From Hoeflea sp. BAL378 (lineage in GTDB: Bacteria > Pseudomonadota > Alphaproteobacteria > Rhizobiales > Rhizobiaceae): DNA of 64,000 bases. The notes under the pieces were generated by a model. The model ran no database searches. It was not told the origin of the DNA and saw only the letters and a program-made list of their open reading frames with translations. Location: positions 62,001-126,000 of the forward strand of contig NZ_JRJG01000003.1 in the NCBI RefSeq assembly GCF_000759435.1, written 5' to 3'. Shown here one piece after another: positions 39,565 through 49,978 of this stretch. A program made the translations under genes and the position numbers. Numbering within the stretch: position 1 is the first letter of the stretch; the number at the start of each line of letters is the position of its first letter.

Positions 39565-40149
39565 ATGAATACGCCTACACATATGATCATCGGCGGTGCA
39601 CTTTGGGCAAAACAAGATAGGCCAGGATCGCTGATCGCTGCATTTGCGGGAGGCCTTGCCCCCGACCTGCCCATGATCGCCATGGTACTCTTTGCGACCA
39701 AAGTGACGGGAGTGCCGGCACAGGACGTGTACGGTATCCTTTATTTCTCTGATGGGTGGCAACGAGTCTTCGCCATCGATCACAGCTTCTTGGTTTGGGG
39801 ACTTGTCTTGGCTGCCGGGTATCTGCTTCGCGTGTTTACACTGACCGCCTTTGCCGGGTCGGGACTTGCGCATGCGGCTGTGGATTTTCTGACCCACCAC
39901 GACGATGCGCGACAGCAATTGTGGCCCTTCACCGACTGGAAATTTGCGAGCCCATTTTCATATTGGGATCCTGCATATTTTGGAAGTATTGTTGCGCCGC
40001 TCGAGGCGCTGCTCGTTTTCGTCTTGACAATAATGCTGGTATTTCAATTGCCACGCCTGTGGGAAAAGGCGTTGACCCTGGCAATTTCGGCTATATTCCT
40101 CGTACCGATCGTTGTGACTGGCGGATTTCATGGCCTGCACGGAATGTGA
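39565..40149 (+). CDS. YdjM/DUF457-like membrane protein (putative metal-dependent hydrolase)
   Basis: 194 residues. It begins MNTPTHMIIGGALW, typical of this family, and has His-Asp pairs inside membrane regions (APDLP, IDHSFLVWG, LTHHDDARQ) that resemble a metal site. About four helices. The gene stands alone between IS5 and the dehydrogenase gene. Family enzymes are mostly uncharacterised. Confidence 0.7.
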   Translation: MNTPTHMIIGGALWAKQDRPGSLIAAFAGGLAPDLPMIAMVLFATKVTGVPAQDVYGILYFSDGWQRVFAIDHSFLVWGLVLAAGYLLRVFTLTAFAGSGLAHAAVDFLTHHDDARQQLWPFTDWKFASPFSYWDPAYFGSIVAPLEALLVFVLTIMLVFQLPRLWEKALTLAISAIFLVPIVVTGGFHGLHGM

Positions 40150-40220
40150 TGAACTGTTCCATACAATAGCCCGTGCCGGATTTCTCCAAAGACCCAACAA
40201 AAAATCGGGGACAAGATTAG

Positions 40221-41348
40221 TCACGATGCTTTGGTCTCAATGCCGGAAATGTCCATACGGGTTTCCGGTAATATTTCTTTAAGAGCGGCAATAGAGTCCG
40301 CCAGCGTCAGATAGTCTATAATCGTTGCTAGACCGACTCGCGATACGTTGCCACTCATGATTGTGTTGAGGGTAGCCAGAATCATTGTCGCCGTTGCGTC
40401 AGCCTGATCGCCAGTCGTCACGCGCGCATACGCAGTTGGCATTCCATCGTCACACAAACCTTCCACAATCATACGCGTACGGATTTGCCCAATTCCTGGA
40501 AACCGTGACAATTGCCGGGATAGCCATTGAGCATTGCGGGCAATCCAAGGCCCAAGCCCGAGGCTAAGTGCCCAACTCAGCGAACGGGTAACAAGAGGTG
40601 GGTCAATAGCCACAAAATACCTCCTACCTGATAAAGCGCCCGCTGGTTTTCCCGTCAATATCTCCCGTCCGGCGAAACCGAAACCAAGGGCAAGGCGCCC
40701 ACTTTCAGAAGCATCAAAGACGAAGAGCCGTTGCAAGGCTCCCGCAGGCGTCTGCACCAGGCTTCCATTGTGGAAAAGCGAATAATTCGTGCCCGCGGTT
40801 GCTAGAAACCACTCTGTCGCCGCCGCTCCATAATGCCGGCCCAATCCCATCTCGATTCCGATATCAACGGCGTTAACATGTTCGTTCCGCGCAATAAACT
40901 CAGCCATCAAGTCGATCAGGCCCGGCGCCATGCCAACGCAGGTAATCAAAACGCCGCCGACATCGCGGCCTCGAATACCGTCGCGGAGGGCGTTTACATA
41001 AGCAGGAGAGGCCGAAGTCTCGAGAAATGTACAGCCATTTGCGACCATTTCGGCCACAAGTTCCGGCGGTGTTGCCTCCGTAAGGTTAACCACCAGCGCT
41101 TTGGGAGGGATCATCCTTGCCGCACCTTTGGTTCGGATATCGACAGTACGAAAGCAAAGGCGATCCGGATTCTGACCACCGGAATTTCTATCCGAGCGGG
41201 AGATGATAGTAATTGCAGCCTTCGTACGGTCCAAAAGGAGCGAGGTCAGACGGCTGCCAACATCACCCGCTCCCCCAATTAGCCAGATTTCAGGGCCAGC
41301 CCTTCTTTGCCCCTTTGGTGCAATTTGTGGCTCATTTGGAATGGGCAT
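40221..41348 (-). CDS. Saccharopine-dehydrogenase-like NAD(P)-binding protein
   Basis: About 375 residues (GTG 41351 or ATG 41348). The N-terminal Rossmann motif IWLIGGAGDVGSRLTSLLL is near residue 22. The middle (ETSASPAYVNAL, GVLITCVGMAPGLIDLMA) follows the LYS9/saccharopine reductase pattern. Substrate is unknown. It is the last gene of the large minus-strand operon and overlaps the cytochrome c stop by about 17 bases, which suggests coupled expression. Confidence 0.75.
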   Translation of the reverse strand: MPIPNEPQIAPKGQRRAGPEIWLIGGAGDVGSRLTSLLLDRTKAAITIISRSDRNSGGQNPDRLCFRTVDIRTKGAARMIPPKALVVNLTEATPPELVAEMVANGCTFLETSASPAYVNALRDGIRGRDVGGVLITCVGMAPGLIDLMAEFIARNEHVNAVDIGIEMGLGRHYGAAATEWFLATAGTNYSLFHNGSLVQTPAGALQRLFVFDASESGRLALGFGFAGREILTGKPAGALSGRRYFVAIDPPLVTRSLSWALSLGLGPWIARNAQWLSRQLSRFPGIGQIRTRMIVEGLCDDGMPTAYARVTTGDQADATATMILATLNTIMSGNVSRVGLATIIDYLTLADSIAALKEILPETRMDISGIETKAS

Positions 41349-41805
41349 CACCTTCTGCTCCCATATGTTCCATCATCTCGGCGATCTGTTTGGGAACATC
41401 GTCCTTTGAGAACAGGCGCTGCTCCTCGGAATCGTGAACGAAAGCGATGATGTTGGCCAGTTCCTCGCCGGTAAACACGATCTGCTCACCGAGCTCATTT
41501 TGCTGCGCTTCAATCATCGCTGGGGCGCCGAGCCACATTCTGGCAACAAAATCAAAGGGGTTCATCGGCAATTCCATGAATTCAGCATCCAGTGCTGCGG
41601 CGTCTTCGCCGCCCACGCCGTTGACCGAGTGGCAGACAACGCAGCCTTTGGAAGCAAACAGTTTGCGCCCGGCAATTGCGTCCATCCGGGGCAAGAGCAG
41701 TCCGCCGGACATCATCGACATGTCCCGTTCAGTTTGCTGTGCATTGGCCGGCGACATGCCTGCCAATACAGTAGCCGTGATCATCAGTAGAGTTGCAGGT
41801 TTCAT
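41332..41805 (-). CDS. Periplasmic cytochrome c
   Basis: 157 residues from the ATG at 41805 (GGAGG 7 bases upstream). A signal peptide ends near ANAQ, residue 22. One haem site CVVCH lies in GRKLFASKGCVVCHSVNGVGG; distal Met candidates are in ELPMNP and ARMWLGAPAM. It is a class I type electron carrier. It lies 187 bases after the copper ATPase gene and before the dehydrogenase. Confidence 0.85.
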   Translation of the reverse strand: MKPATLLMITATVLAGMSPANAQQTERDMSMMSGGLLLPRMDAIAGRKLFASKGCVVCHSVNGVGGEDAAALDAEFMELPMNPFDFVARMWLGAPAMIEAQQNELGEQIVFTGEELANIIAFVHDSEEQRLFSKDDVPKQIAEMMEHMGAEGDAHSK

Positions 41806-41991
41806 TGGGTTGCCTCCATTTTGGTTCAGTTTGAGTCTGAATAAACGGGATGCATCTAACGTCTCATGTCTCATGGGCTGCAGGAAAGCGGGCACTCGAT
41901 GGGCGCGACAGTCCCCAGTATCTCCGAAGCGATTACGGGTATCACGGCCGTCTAATGTCCTCAGATACATTTCATTTTGTGAATCGCTCCT
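41806..41991. other. Gap within the minus-strand operon
   Basis: 186 bases between the copper ATPase and cytochrome c genes. I see no gene and no clear promoter; an attac element at 41933 lacks a partner -10. Confidence 0.5.
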
Positions 41992-44382
41992 TCAGATTTT
42001 TGCACTACGTAGTCTGAGCGCATTAAGCACTACCGAAATTGATGAAGCGCTCATTGCAAAGGCCGCAAACATCGGGCTGATCAAAATGCCGAAAAATGGA
42101 AACAACAGACCGGCTGCTACAGGGACCCCGGAAGCGTTGTAGACGAGCGCGAAGAAGAGGTTCTGGCGGATATTTCCCATAGTGGCGCGTGCGAGGCGGC
42201 GGGCACGCACGATACCATCGAGATTACCCTTGACCAAGGTGATGCCGGCACTCTCTATAGCGACATCAGCGCCTGTGCCCATCGCTATCCCGACATCCGC
42301 CTGTGCGAGTGCCGGCGCATCGTTCACGCCGTCGCCAGCCATGGCGACTTTACGACCCTGAGCCTGCAACTCTTTTATGATTCGCGCCTTGTCCTCGGGA
42401 AGTACATCGGCGCGTATTTCGTCAATTCCGAGCTGCGCTCCGATTGCTTTCGCGGTCCGCTCGTTGTCGCCGGTCGCCATGATGATGCGAAATCCGAGCA
42501 TACACAACGCTTTGAGCGCCTCTCGGGTCGTCTCCTTGACTGGATCGGCGACGCTGACAAGTCCGGCGACTGCATCGTCCAGCACCACAAACATAACTGT
42601 TTCACCTGCGTCTCTACGGGCATTGGCCTTTACTGCAAGGTCACCGCCGTCCAACCCCATGTCGGAAATCAGGGCGAGGTTGCCCAGGGCAACAGACCTG
42701 CCGTCAACCTTTCCCTTTACACCCTTGCCCGTCACCGCCTCAAAGTCGGTCGCATCGGTCATGTTAACATTTCGTTCCACGGCACCGCGAACGATAGCCT
42801 CGGCAAGCGGATGTTCTGAACCCCGTTCGAGCGATGCCGCAAGTCTGAGCACTTCCGCTTCATCGTGGCCGACTTCCGGCAGGACTGCGACCAGCTTCGG
42901 CTTACCCTCTGTTAGCGTCCCCGTCTTGTCGACGATGAGCGTGTCCACCTTTTCAAACAGCTCCAGCGCCTCAGCATTCTTGATTAGGACACCCGCCTGA
43001 GCGCCGCGCCCCGTCGCAGTCATAATGGACATGGGCGTGGCGAGGCCTAGCGCACAGGGGCATGCAATGATCAGTACTGCCACAGCCGCGATCAGCGCGT
43101 AGGACAATGCCGGCGCGGGTCCCCAGATCGCCCAGGCGATAAATGACAGAACAGCGATGCCAATGACCACCGGGACGAAGAAGCCCGCTACTTGGTCTGC
43201 ATATTTTTGTATTGGCGCGCGCGAACGTTGTGCATTTGAGACCATTTGGACGATCTGGCTGAGCATAGTATCTGAACCGACACGTTTGGCCTCCATGATC
43301 ATGCTGCCAGTGCCATTAATCGTGGCTCCGGTCAGCATATCGCCGAGTGTTTTTTCCACCGGTACCGGTTCCCCGGAAATCATGCTTTCATCAACCGACG
43401 AGCGCCCATCCACAACGACACCGTCCACAGGTACTTTGTCGCCGGGCCTAACGCGCAAGCGGTCTCCAACTTGCACATCTTCAAGTGGTATCTCCTCTTC
43501 AGATCCGTCCTTGCGGATCACCCTGGCAGTCTTCGCTGCCATATCCAGAAGAGCACGGATTGCTTTGCCGGTGCCCTCACGCGCACGGAGCTCCATTATC
43601 TGACCTAGCAATACGAGTGTGACGATTACTGCCGCCGCCTCGAAATAGACTCCAACATGGCCTTCGCTGTCTCGGAACCCCTCGGGGAAAATGGAAGGGA
43701 ACAGCACTGCCACGATGCTGAAAAGCCAGGCCGCGAGCACTCCCATGCTGATTAGCGAGAACATATTGAGGTTCATGTGGCGGAAGGAATTCCAACCGCG
43801 CACCAGGAAGGGCCAGCCGCACCACAGGACAACTGGCGTCCCGAGCACTAGCTCGATCCACAGTGTCATGCGCTCGCCAAAGATGTCGCGCACGCTGCCG
43901 AACCCCAGATAGGGTCCCATCGTAAAAACCAGCAACGGGATCGTCAAAACGGTACCAACCCAGAACCGACGAGTGAAATCCACCAGCTCAGGGTTAGGCC
44001 CGTCCTCGGCCATCGCCGCAGTTTCCAATTCCAGTCCCATACCGCAAATCGGGCACGAGCCGGGACGGGTTTGACGTACCTGTGCGTGCATGGGACATGT
44101 ATAGACCGCGCCAGAATGGTTCGCAGGCACTGTGTCATACTTCCCGTTCATGGCGGCAGGGCGGTGTGTATGCGCGTGCTGGGAATGTTGATCACTGTGC
44201 TTATGATGATGGCCGGACGACCCCGCAACCTCCCCCTCTGGCACAAGGTGCATGCCGCATTTCGGGCAGTCGCCGGGGCCTGCCTGCCTGACTTCAGGAT
44301 GCATCGGACAGACGAACCACTTCGGAGAGCCTGCAGGTGAAGAATGGGCGGCGGCAGCAGCGGTGGGATGATGATCTGGCAT
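41992..44382 (-). CDS. copA: Copper P1B ATPase with two CPMHP/CPICGM metal-binding domains
   Basis: 796 residues. In place of HMA domains it has two short zinc-ribbon-like HMBD units ([20 protein letters not shown] near 22-48; [20 protein letters not shown] near 93-118) split by a His-rich linker ([16 protein letters not shown]). The transport site is Cys441-Pro-Cys443, TGE is replaced by SGEPVPVEK (ISGE), and DKTGT and GDGVND follow. It is coupled to two cytochromes c. Copper or silver export is likely. Confidence 0.9.
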   Translation of the reverse strand: MPDHHPTAAAAAHSSPAGSPKWFVCPMHPEVRQAGPGDCPKCGMHLVPEGEVAGSSGHHHKHSDQHSQHAHTHRPAAMNGKYDTVPANHSGAVYTCPMHAQVRQTRPGSCPICGMGLELETAAMAEDGPNPELVDFTRRFWVGTVLTIPLLVFTMGPYLGFGSVRDIFGERMTLWIELVLGTPVVLWCGWPFLVRGWNSFRHMNLNMFSLISMGVLAAWLFSIVAVLFPSIFPEGFRDSEGHVGVYFEAAAVIVTLVLLGQIMELRAREGTGKAIRALLDMAAKTARVIRKDGSEEEIPLEDVQVGDRLRVRPGDKVPVDGVVVDGRSSVDESMISGEPVPVEKTLGDMLTGATINGTGSMIMEAKRVGSDTMLSQIVQMVSNAQRSRAPIQKYADQVAGFFVPVVIGIAVLSFIAWAIWGPAPALSYALIAAVAVLIIACPCALGLATPMSIMTATGRGAQAGVLIKNAEALELFEKVDTLIVDKTGTLTEGKPKLVAVLPEVGHDEAEVLRLAASLERGSEHPLAEAIVRGAVERNVNMTDATDFEAVTGKGVKGKVDGRSVALGNLALISDMGLDGGDLAVKANARRDAGETVMFVVLDDAVAGLVSVADPVKETTREALKALCMLGFRIIMATGDNERTAKAIGAQLGIDEIRADVLPEDKARIIKELQAQGRKVAMAGDGVNDAPALAQADVGIAMGTGADVAIESAGITLVKGNLDGIVRARRLARATMGNIRQNLFFALVYNASGVPVAAGLLFPFFGILISPMFAAFAMSASSISVVLNALRLRSAKI

Positions 44383-44390
44383 GGAAGCAC

Positions 44391-44834
44391 CTACATTTTG
44401 TGTTGACGGTAAGCGATACCGTTAGCGGACTGCAGTTCCCGGACATATGTTACGATTTTCGCGACATCATCCCGACTGACTTGCGCCTGGGCGGGCATAT
44501 CGCCATAGGGCCAATGATGCTGACGCACCCCGTTTTGGACCGCAAAGAAAAAAGCGTCGTCGGAATGGTGGCCTGGATTATATATGTCATGAATAAAGGG
44601 TGGCCCTTTTTCGGTACCAAGGGCGTTTTGCCCATGACAGGCGGCGCAGGTTTTGTTGAACAGGGCCTCCCCTTCCTGCGCGGCCGCTGACAACGTTGGC
44701 TCGACAAATTGACTGGCAATCGATCCAGACATAGGGGCACTTGACGGCGCGAATGTCTTGTATAACCCGACCACTGCGGCGATACCGAAAAACCCGAGAA
44801 CCAGGTTTCTCGCCATATTGCTTGATTTCTTCAA
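44391..44834 (-). CDS. Membrane-anchored cytochrome c
   Basis: 147 residues, one N-terminal helix ([18 protein letters not shown]) that serves as an anchor or uncleaved signal, and one haem site CAACH. Its ATG overlaps the prs stop by 4 bases and its stop is 8 bases before the ATPase start, so it is inside the operon. [17 protein letters not shown] and a C-terminal DMPAQ (Met ligand) follow the usual class I pattern. Confidence 0.85.
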   Translation of the reverse strand: MKKSSNMARNLVLGFFGIAAVVGLYKTFAPSSAPMSGSIASQFVEPTLSAAAQEGEALFNKTCAACHGQNALGTEKGPPFIHDIYNPGHHSDDAFFFAVQNGVRQHHWPYGDMPAQAQVSRDDVAKIVTYVRELQSANGIAYRQHKM

Positions 44835-45736
44835 GAGTTCTGCTCCGTTATAGATGTGCTAAGTATCGATTGCATCTCGTGCGCCACTAATGTTGCGACC
44901 GATACACCGTTTGACGGGTGCGGTATGGTGTCGGTAGTAACCACTTGGGCGGCACCCGCAGCAAGAATGTCTTCATATGCGCTGCCTGCAAATACCGCGT
45001 GAATGATGATGCAAACCGGTGGGCGGGTGCCTGTAGCAGCAAGCCGTTCGATGGCGCGCACCATGGTCCGGCCCGAAGAGGCAATATCGTCCAGGATAAC
45101 CGGTGTACCCTGATGCAGCGTGATACTCCTCGGCACACTGACTTCAACACTCTTGTCGCCCGTTCGAGTCTTGCGCAAGACTTCGTAGGGCCGATCGGCC
45201 AGCCTCGCCACCTCAGCCACCCATTGCTGGCTTTCACTATCGGGGCCTAAAAGAACGGCGTCAGGCAGGTTCGCCCTGATCCAGTCTGCGAGCAGTGGAG
45301 CTGAGGCCACACGGATCGTTGGCATCGGAAACACTTCGTCGAGCCGAGCGATACGATGTAGATGCGGATCGACTGTCATCAGCCAATCGAAACTTTCGCC
45401 GAGAAACTTTGCGAAGAGTTGCGCACTGACTGCTTGACCAACTTGAAATCGGCGATCCTGACGCATGTAACCGAGATAGGGCGCGATTAGCCCGACACGA
45501 CGTGCGCCCATTTCCCGCGCTGTTGTCGCGGCAAAGCGCAGCGGTAATGCAAACCGGTCAGGGTCGCGGAGGGTGGCGAGCAGCGCAATATCGCTTCCAT
45601 CCAGATCACCTGGCAGGGTCAAGAGGCTCTCGCCATCGGGGAAACGGTGCCAGTCGAGATGACGTAACTCGCCGCCAAGTTCTGGTGCAAGCGCTTGCGC
45701 GAGCGACAACATCTCAGGGAAGGGGATCAGGATCAT
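44831..45736 (-). CDS. prs: Ribose-phosphate pyrophosphokinase (PRPP synthetase)-like
   Basis: 301 residues. ATP/ribose-5-P fold with RFPDGES near residue 31, APYLGYMRQDRRF near 85, and PRPP loop VILDDIASSGRT near 215. It would make PRPP from ribose-5-P and ATP. It overlaps the upstream AMP phosphorylase gene and the downstream cytochrome gene by 4 bases each. It is diverged from housekeeping Prs, so it is probably a second copy tied to nucleotide salvage. Confidence 0.88.
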   Translation of the reverse strand: MILIPFPEMLSLAQALAPELGGELRHLDWHRFPDGESLLTLPGDLDGSDIALLATLRDPDRFALPLRFAATTAREMGARRVGLIAPYLGYMRQDRRFQVGQAVSAQLFAKFLGESFDWLMTVDPHLHRIARLDEVFPMPTIRVASAPLLADWIRANLPDAVLLGPDSESQQWVAEVARLADRPYEVLRKTRTGDKSVEVSVPRSITLHQGTPVILDDIASSGRTMVRAIERLAATGTRPPVCIIIHAVFAGSAYEDILAAGAAQVVTTDTIPHPSNGVSVATLVAHEMQSILSTSITEQNS

Positions 45737-47241
45737 TTTGCCGCCTCCGAAAGCGTCAGGACATTGGAGTGGCTTTCCGCATAGCCGGCCGAATAAGCAA
45801 GTTCGCCGGGTGTCTCGGCATGGATTTCATAGAGCGGTTGCCCCTTGATGACCTGGTCGCCAGTTCGTGCAAGCAACCGAACACCAGCGCTCTTTTGGCG
45901 GGGTGCGCCGGCCAGTTTTGCGATCCGGGCAATCAGGCGGTTGTCGATAGCGATAAGTTGCCCCGATACCCCTGCGGTTATTTCGATGCGATGCGCTGCA
46001 GCGTCAGGTTCGCGGAATCCACCTTGCGCGGTACAGATAGCCAAGAACTTAGCTTCTGCGGCCCCGCTATCAAGAAGCGCTTCTGCCTCTCTGCGGCCCC
46101 GCCCGGCGCGGGCACCGGGTGCTAGATCGAGGAGTTTGCCTGCCAAATCTAGCGCGCGTCCGCGCAAATCCAGCGGCGCTTCCTGCGCGCGCCTGAGTAC
46201 AGCCAACACGTCCCGTGCCTCGAGCGAAGGGCCGATGCCACGTCCAACCGGGGAGGAGCCGTCACTTTGATGCAGCGTAACATTGAGGCCGATTGCCGCT
46301 CCCACCAATTTCAGTCTTACGCCCAGCGCCGCGGCGGCCTCGGTTGAGCGGACCTTGGCTGTTGGACCCACCGGCATGTCGATAAGCACGTGCGTTGCGC
46401 CGACTGCCGCCTTTTTGGACAACACACTCGCAACCATTTGTCCGGTGCTATCGAAATCGAGTGGCCGTTCGATGCGAATGAAATGATCATCGGCAGGACT
46501 GAGGTTCAACCCGCCCCCCCATACGATGCATCCACCTTCGAGCTCTACTACCTTTCGCAAAGCGTCGGCGTCGAGCGCCACGGGCGCCATTACCTCCATC
46601 GTATCTGCGGTTCCGGCAGGTGACGTAATCGCACGGCTCGAGGTTTTTGGAATAAGCTGCCCTGCTGCGGCTATTATGGCAACGACAATGGGCGTCGTCC
46701 GATTTCCTGGCAGGCCGCCCACGCAATGCTTATCAAGAACCACTGCTCCGCCCCAGTCAAGCGTTTCGCCTGCAGTCTGCATGGCACGGGTCAAAGCTAC
46801 TGTCTCGCTCTCACTCAGGCGGTCACCTGCACAAGAGGTGATGAAAGCGGCAAGGTGAAGATCCGAAAGCCGATTGTCGAGTGTGTCTTGGATGATGGCA
46901 GAAAAGCTGTTCTGATCAAGACGGCGGCCGTAAGCCTTGGCGCGTATGGACGAGGCAGAAAAAGGCACGTCGGCATGGGAAAAATGCCCGCGGGCACCCA
47001 GCTGCGCGCCCAGCGCCTCCCAGCCCGAAGTTGAGAGCGCAGCCTCGTCGACCGCCAACCACCCGCCTCGCGCCACCACATTCAACGTCGCGATTATCCA
47101 GCGGTCACTCAGATCAATACGAATACGTGCTTGGGCTGAGAAGCCCTCCGCACGGCAAATATGGCAATCCTCGTTCATGTAAACGACTGCCTGACGATAC
47201 GTATCAATACCCGATGGGATGAGTGACAGGGTGTTGGTCAT
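45733..47241 (-). CDS. AMP phosphorylase-type (thymidine phosphorylase family)
   Basis: 502 residues, with the extra N-terminal domain of about 80 residues seen in archaeal AMP phosphorylases. Diagnostic stretches are DKHCVGGLPGNRTTP near 165, KTSSRAITSPAGTADTMEVM, and GGCIVWGGGLNLSPADD, rather than the thymidine-phosphorylase GLGHTGGT loop. AMP phosphorylase converts AMP plus phosphate to adenine and ribose-1,5-bisphosphate. No RuBisCO or ribose-1,5-bisphosphate isomerase is encoded in the window, so the fate of that product is open. It is coupled to prs and to an MBL enzyme. Confidence 0.87.
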   Translation of the reverse strand: MTNTLSLIPSGIDTYRQAVVYMNEDCHICRAEGFSAQARIRIDLSDRWIIATLNVVARGGWLAVDEAALSTSGWEALGAQLGARGHFSHADVPFSASSIRAKAYGRRLDQNSFSAIIQDTLDNRLSDLHLAAFITSCAGDRLSESETVALTRAMQTAGETLDWGGAVVLDKHCVGGLPGNRTTPIVVAIIAAAGQLIPKTSSRAITSPAGTADTMEVMAPVALDADALRKVVELEGGCIVWGGGLNLSPADDHFIRIERPLDFDSTGQMVASVLSKKAAVGATHVLIDMPVGPTAKVRSTEAAAALGVRLKLVGAAIGLNVTLHQSDGSSPVGRGIGPSLEARDVLAVLRRAQEAPLDLRGRALDLAGKLLDLAPGARAGRGRREAEALLDSGAAEAKFLAICTAQGGFREPDAAAHRIEITAGVSGQLIAIDNRLIARIAKLAGAPRQKSAGVRLLARTGDQVIKGQPLYEIHAETPGELAYSAGYAESHSNVLTLSEAAK

Positions 47242-48626
47242 CGGGGTCGATCCAGATTGACGGTTTCTAGGTGTTCCGGGGCACGCACTTTCCAGCTCAG
47301 TTCGTCTTGAACGCGCGATCGCAAGGTATCCGACGCGGATGGTTCCCCGTGCGTCAGATAGGTCATTTGAGGCGGACGGTCAGCGTGGCGCATCCAGTCA
47401 AGTATTTCACCTACATCAGCGTGGCCTGAGAACGCAGTCAACTGAACCACTTCAGCTTCAATTGCGAATTCACGCCCAAACATTTTAAGCGTCTTGGCAC
47501 CCTCGGCTAGCGCAGCGCCACGCGTACCGCCCGCTTGAAAGCCTGAGAGCAAGATTGCGTTGCGCCGGTCGCCGCCGAAGCTTGCGATATGATGCAAAAT
47601 GCGCCCTCCAGTCAGCATTCCGCTGGCAGAAACGATGATCATTGGTCCCTGGCGGGTGTTCAGTTCCTTTGATTGCTCGACCGAGTTAACTCGCTCGGCG
47701 ATATCGAACATCGCCTTGCAATCTTCCCATGTGACATGATGCTCTTCGTGGTGACGGTGGTAGATGGCAGTGGCGTTAACCGACATCGGACTATTCAGGA
47801 AGACCGGAACGTGGGGGATTTCACCGCGTTTCATCAGCCGGGCTACATGATAGAGAATTCCCTGAGCGCGTCCGACAGCGAAAGCGGGAATCAGCACCGT
47901 ACCCCCGCGGGCAAAAGTGCGCTTTAGAAATGGGGCGAGTTCGGCTTCCGCGTCGATTTTCGCGTGAGCCCGGTTGCCATAAGTTGACTCGCAAACCAGT
48001 ACATCTGCACCGTGAAAAGGCTCGGGGGGGGCCATCATCGGATCGGCTTGGCGACCAAGGTCGCCACTGAAGTGCACAATTCTGTCTCCAAGTTCCAACC
48101 GGATCTGTGCGGCACCAAGCAGATGGCCAGCAGGGATAAAAGTGGCAGTGATGCCGTCACCAAGATCGATCCGCCGTCCGAAAGGGTGCGGGGTCAGTCT
48201 TTTGAGTGCGGCTTTAGCATCGTTCAGCGTATAAAGAGGGGTCGGGTTTTTATGTTTGGCGTATCCTTTGCGTTTCGCGTAGCGCGCCTCTTCTTCCTGG
48301 ATATGTCCGCTGTCAGGCAGGATCAGACCGCACAGGTCTTCGGTAGCCTGAGTACAATGAACCTTTCCGGAAAAGCCAGCACGAACAAGTGCTGGAAGAT
48401 AGCCGGAATGATCCAGATGAGCATGAGTGAGAAGAACGGTGTCGATCGACGCGGGACGTACCGGAAACGGTTTGCGATTGCGATCTCGAAGAGACTTGAA
48501 GCCTTGAAACAACCCGCAATCGACAAGAATGCGGCGCTTCCCCGCTTCGACCAGATACCGCGAGCCAGTGACGGTCCCTGCAGCACCGAGGAAACGAAGC
48601 GATTTCTTATAGTTTGCTGACATCAT
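47238..48626 (-). CDS. MBL-fold beta-CASP ribonuclease-like protein
   Basis: About 462 residues from ATG 48626 (GAGGA upstream). Metallo-beta-lactamase motif LTHAHLDHSGYL near 60, GDLGR, and beta-CASP parts PVFLNSPMSVNATAIY, IIVSASGMLTGGRILHH and FSGHADVGEILDWM near the end. These are CPSF/RNase J-like RNA nucleases acting on 3' or 5' ends. The frame stays open upstream only through antisense overlap with the Rieske gene. It overlaps the AMP phosphorylase gene by 4 bases. Its RNA target is unknown. Confidence 0.88.
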   Translation of the reverse strand: MMSANYKKSLRFLGAAGTVTGSRYLVEAGKRRILVDCGLFQGFKSLRDRNRKPFPVRPASIDTVLLTHAHLDHSGYLPALVRAGFSGKVHCTQATEDLCGLILPDSGHIQEEEARYAKRKGYAKHKNPTPLYTLNDAKAALKRLTPHPFGRRIDLGDGITATFIPAGHLLGAAQIRLELGDRIVHFSGDLGRQADPMMAPPEPFHGADVLVCESTYGNRAHAKIDAEAELAPFLKRTFARGGTVLIPAFAVGRAQGILYHVARLMKRGEIPHVPVFLNSPMSVNATAIYHRHHEEHHVTWEDCKAMFDIAERVNSVEQSKELNTRQGPMIIVSASGMLTGGRILHHIASFGGDRRNAILLSGFQAGGTRGAALAEGAKTLKMFGREFAIEAEVVQLTAFSGHADVGEILDWMRHADRPPQMTYLTHGEPSASDTLRSRVQDELSWKVRAPEHLETVNLDRPR

Positions 48627-48648
48627 CTTGGTCCTCTTCGATGCAACG

Positions 48649-49188
48649 CTACCCAATGATAACCGTGCCGGATGACGCCAATCGATAGGGCGGGACAACC
48701 AGGTTTTTTGGCGCTGGACCCTTTCGAATGCGTCCGGATGCATCATAATGAGACCCGTGACAGGGACAAAACCAACCACCCCACTGACCTTGCGGATCAC
48801 CCTTCCGTTGCCCTAAAGGCACACACCCCAAATGCGTACAAATACCAACAACGATTAACCATTCAGCGTCTTGGACCCTTTCGCTGTCCGTTTGCGGGTC
48901 GCGCAATTCGGCTGAATCATCTGCAATGGCGGAAGCAATCTGGGAAGGTGTACGTCGGTCGATAAAAATTGGTTGGCCGCGCCATTTGACAGTCACGCGC
49001 TGTCCCACCTCGATAGACCCTAGCGATACTTCAATACTAGCTTGCCCCAGGACGTCGGCCGATGGGTTTAGGCTATCTATAAATGGCCACATCGCCGCAA
49101 CTACACCAACCACACCCACAGTTCCGGTCGCCACATATAGAAAATCACGTCTGCTCGATTTTGTTTTGTCGTCCCAAATTGTGGGCAT
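48649..49188 (-). CDS. petA: Orphan Rieske 2Fe-2S protein
   Basis: 179 residues. A twin-arginine motif (RRDFL, residues 13-17) and one membrane helix precede the soluble domain; cluster ligands are Cys117, His119, Cys122 and Cys141, Cys143, His144 ([14 protein letters not shown]). Sequence is that of ubiquinol-cytochrome c reductase iron-sulphur subunits. No cytochrome b or c1 gene is present. It heads the operon of two cytochromes c and a copper ATPase, and may feed them electrons. Confidence 0.9.
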   Translation of the reverse strand: MPTIWDDKTKSSRRDFLYVATGTVGVVGVVAAMWPFIDSLNPSADVLGQASIEVSLGSIEVGQRVTVKWRGQPIFIDRRTPSQIASAIADDSAELRDPQTDSERVQDAEWLIVVGICTHLGCVPLGQRKGDPQGQWGGWFCPCHGSHYDASGRIRKGPAPKNLVVPPYRLASSGTVIIG

Positions 49189-49749
49189 GCCCGTTTTTCT
49201 CCTTCATTGCCTGTACGCGCTGTTCAGAATGTGAAAAATCAAACAGCTTCACAAATTTCGCTAATTATTTAAGTACTCTTCAGGCCTCAAAAAGAAAGAT
49301 ATATATAGTATATTATTAAAATTCTCTGCTAATTATCATGCGTCGTCTTTTCATCATGTATTCATCACGGTAAATAGGGAAAATCGCCAGAAGCAAGACA
49401 ATAGTATTTGAATTAATGCAAAGTCTTATCGATAAAGCCATAATGATGGTCTCTACATTTTGTATAGGTGATGGCCAAAGGTCGAGTTTAGCCGTTTATG
49501 ATTTGGTTCCCGTCATCACCCATTGTTTCGTTTGAATCATCGTTCCTCAAACCTAATTGGCCTTCTGCTGAAGATCCGTTGATGTTTGCGGATGCGCACC
49601 TTGGCTGTGATCGGCCTGTGCTATTGGAATGTACGTCGCGCCAGGGGAGATGAGCTTACTATTCATCGTTTCCGATGTTTGAGTATTACGGTTTCCTCTC
49701 TCCGGGAGCGTCGGGCTGAATTCAAGTGGATTGCATATCGTGCCAATTG
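49189..49749. other. AT-rich intergenic region
   Basis: About 560 bases with clearly lower GC from 49250 to 49560. No gene, promoter motif or hairpin I can support; a frame at 49553-49774 (minus) overlaps the Cys peptide and has no good start. Confidence 0.5.
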
Positions 49750-49920
49750 TTAATTGTGGCTGCCGCAACAGCAACCTGCCTTGTCTTGCTTGGCGATGTC
49801 GGAACTATCTCTGTCGGACTCTGATTTGGCTTTAGGCTTTAGGTTATGTCCGCCGGCGCAAGATCCGTCCAATTTTTCCTTGGAACGGTCTTCGGTTTGG
49901 GTTGCAGATTTCAGATCCAT
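49750..49920 (-). CDS. Small Cys-rich CCCGSH peptide (metallothionein-like)
   Basis: 56 residues from the ATG at 49920 with a strong AAAGGAGG ribosome site. Cys21 and His25 (SCAGGH) and a C-terminal Cys50-Cys51-Cys52-Gly-Ser-His cluster. The middle is Lys/Asp/Ser-rich and unstructured. It resembles the peptide at 12152 in motif and promoter. A cytosolic metal-binding peptide is the simplest reading. I do not recognise a named family. Confidence 0.68.
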   Translation of the reverse strand: MDLKSATQTEDRSKEKLDGSCAGGHNLKPKAKSESDRDSSDIAKQDKAGCCCGSHN

Positions 49921-49952
49921 GATGACCTCCTTTGCTGTGGGTTTCACGCTTT

Positions 49953-49978
49953 AGACGTTGCTGGTGGCAAACCATTAC
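49953..49978 (-). promoter_or_regulatory. Putative ECF promoter of Cys peptide 2
   Basis: Minus-strand GTAAT, 16 bases, CGTCTA; 32 bases lie between the -10 and the peptide ATG. Confidence 0.62.
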
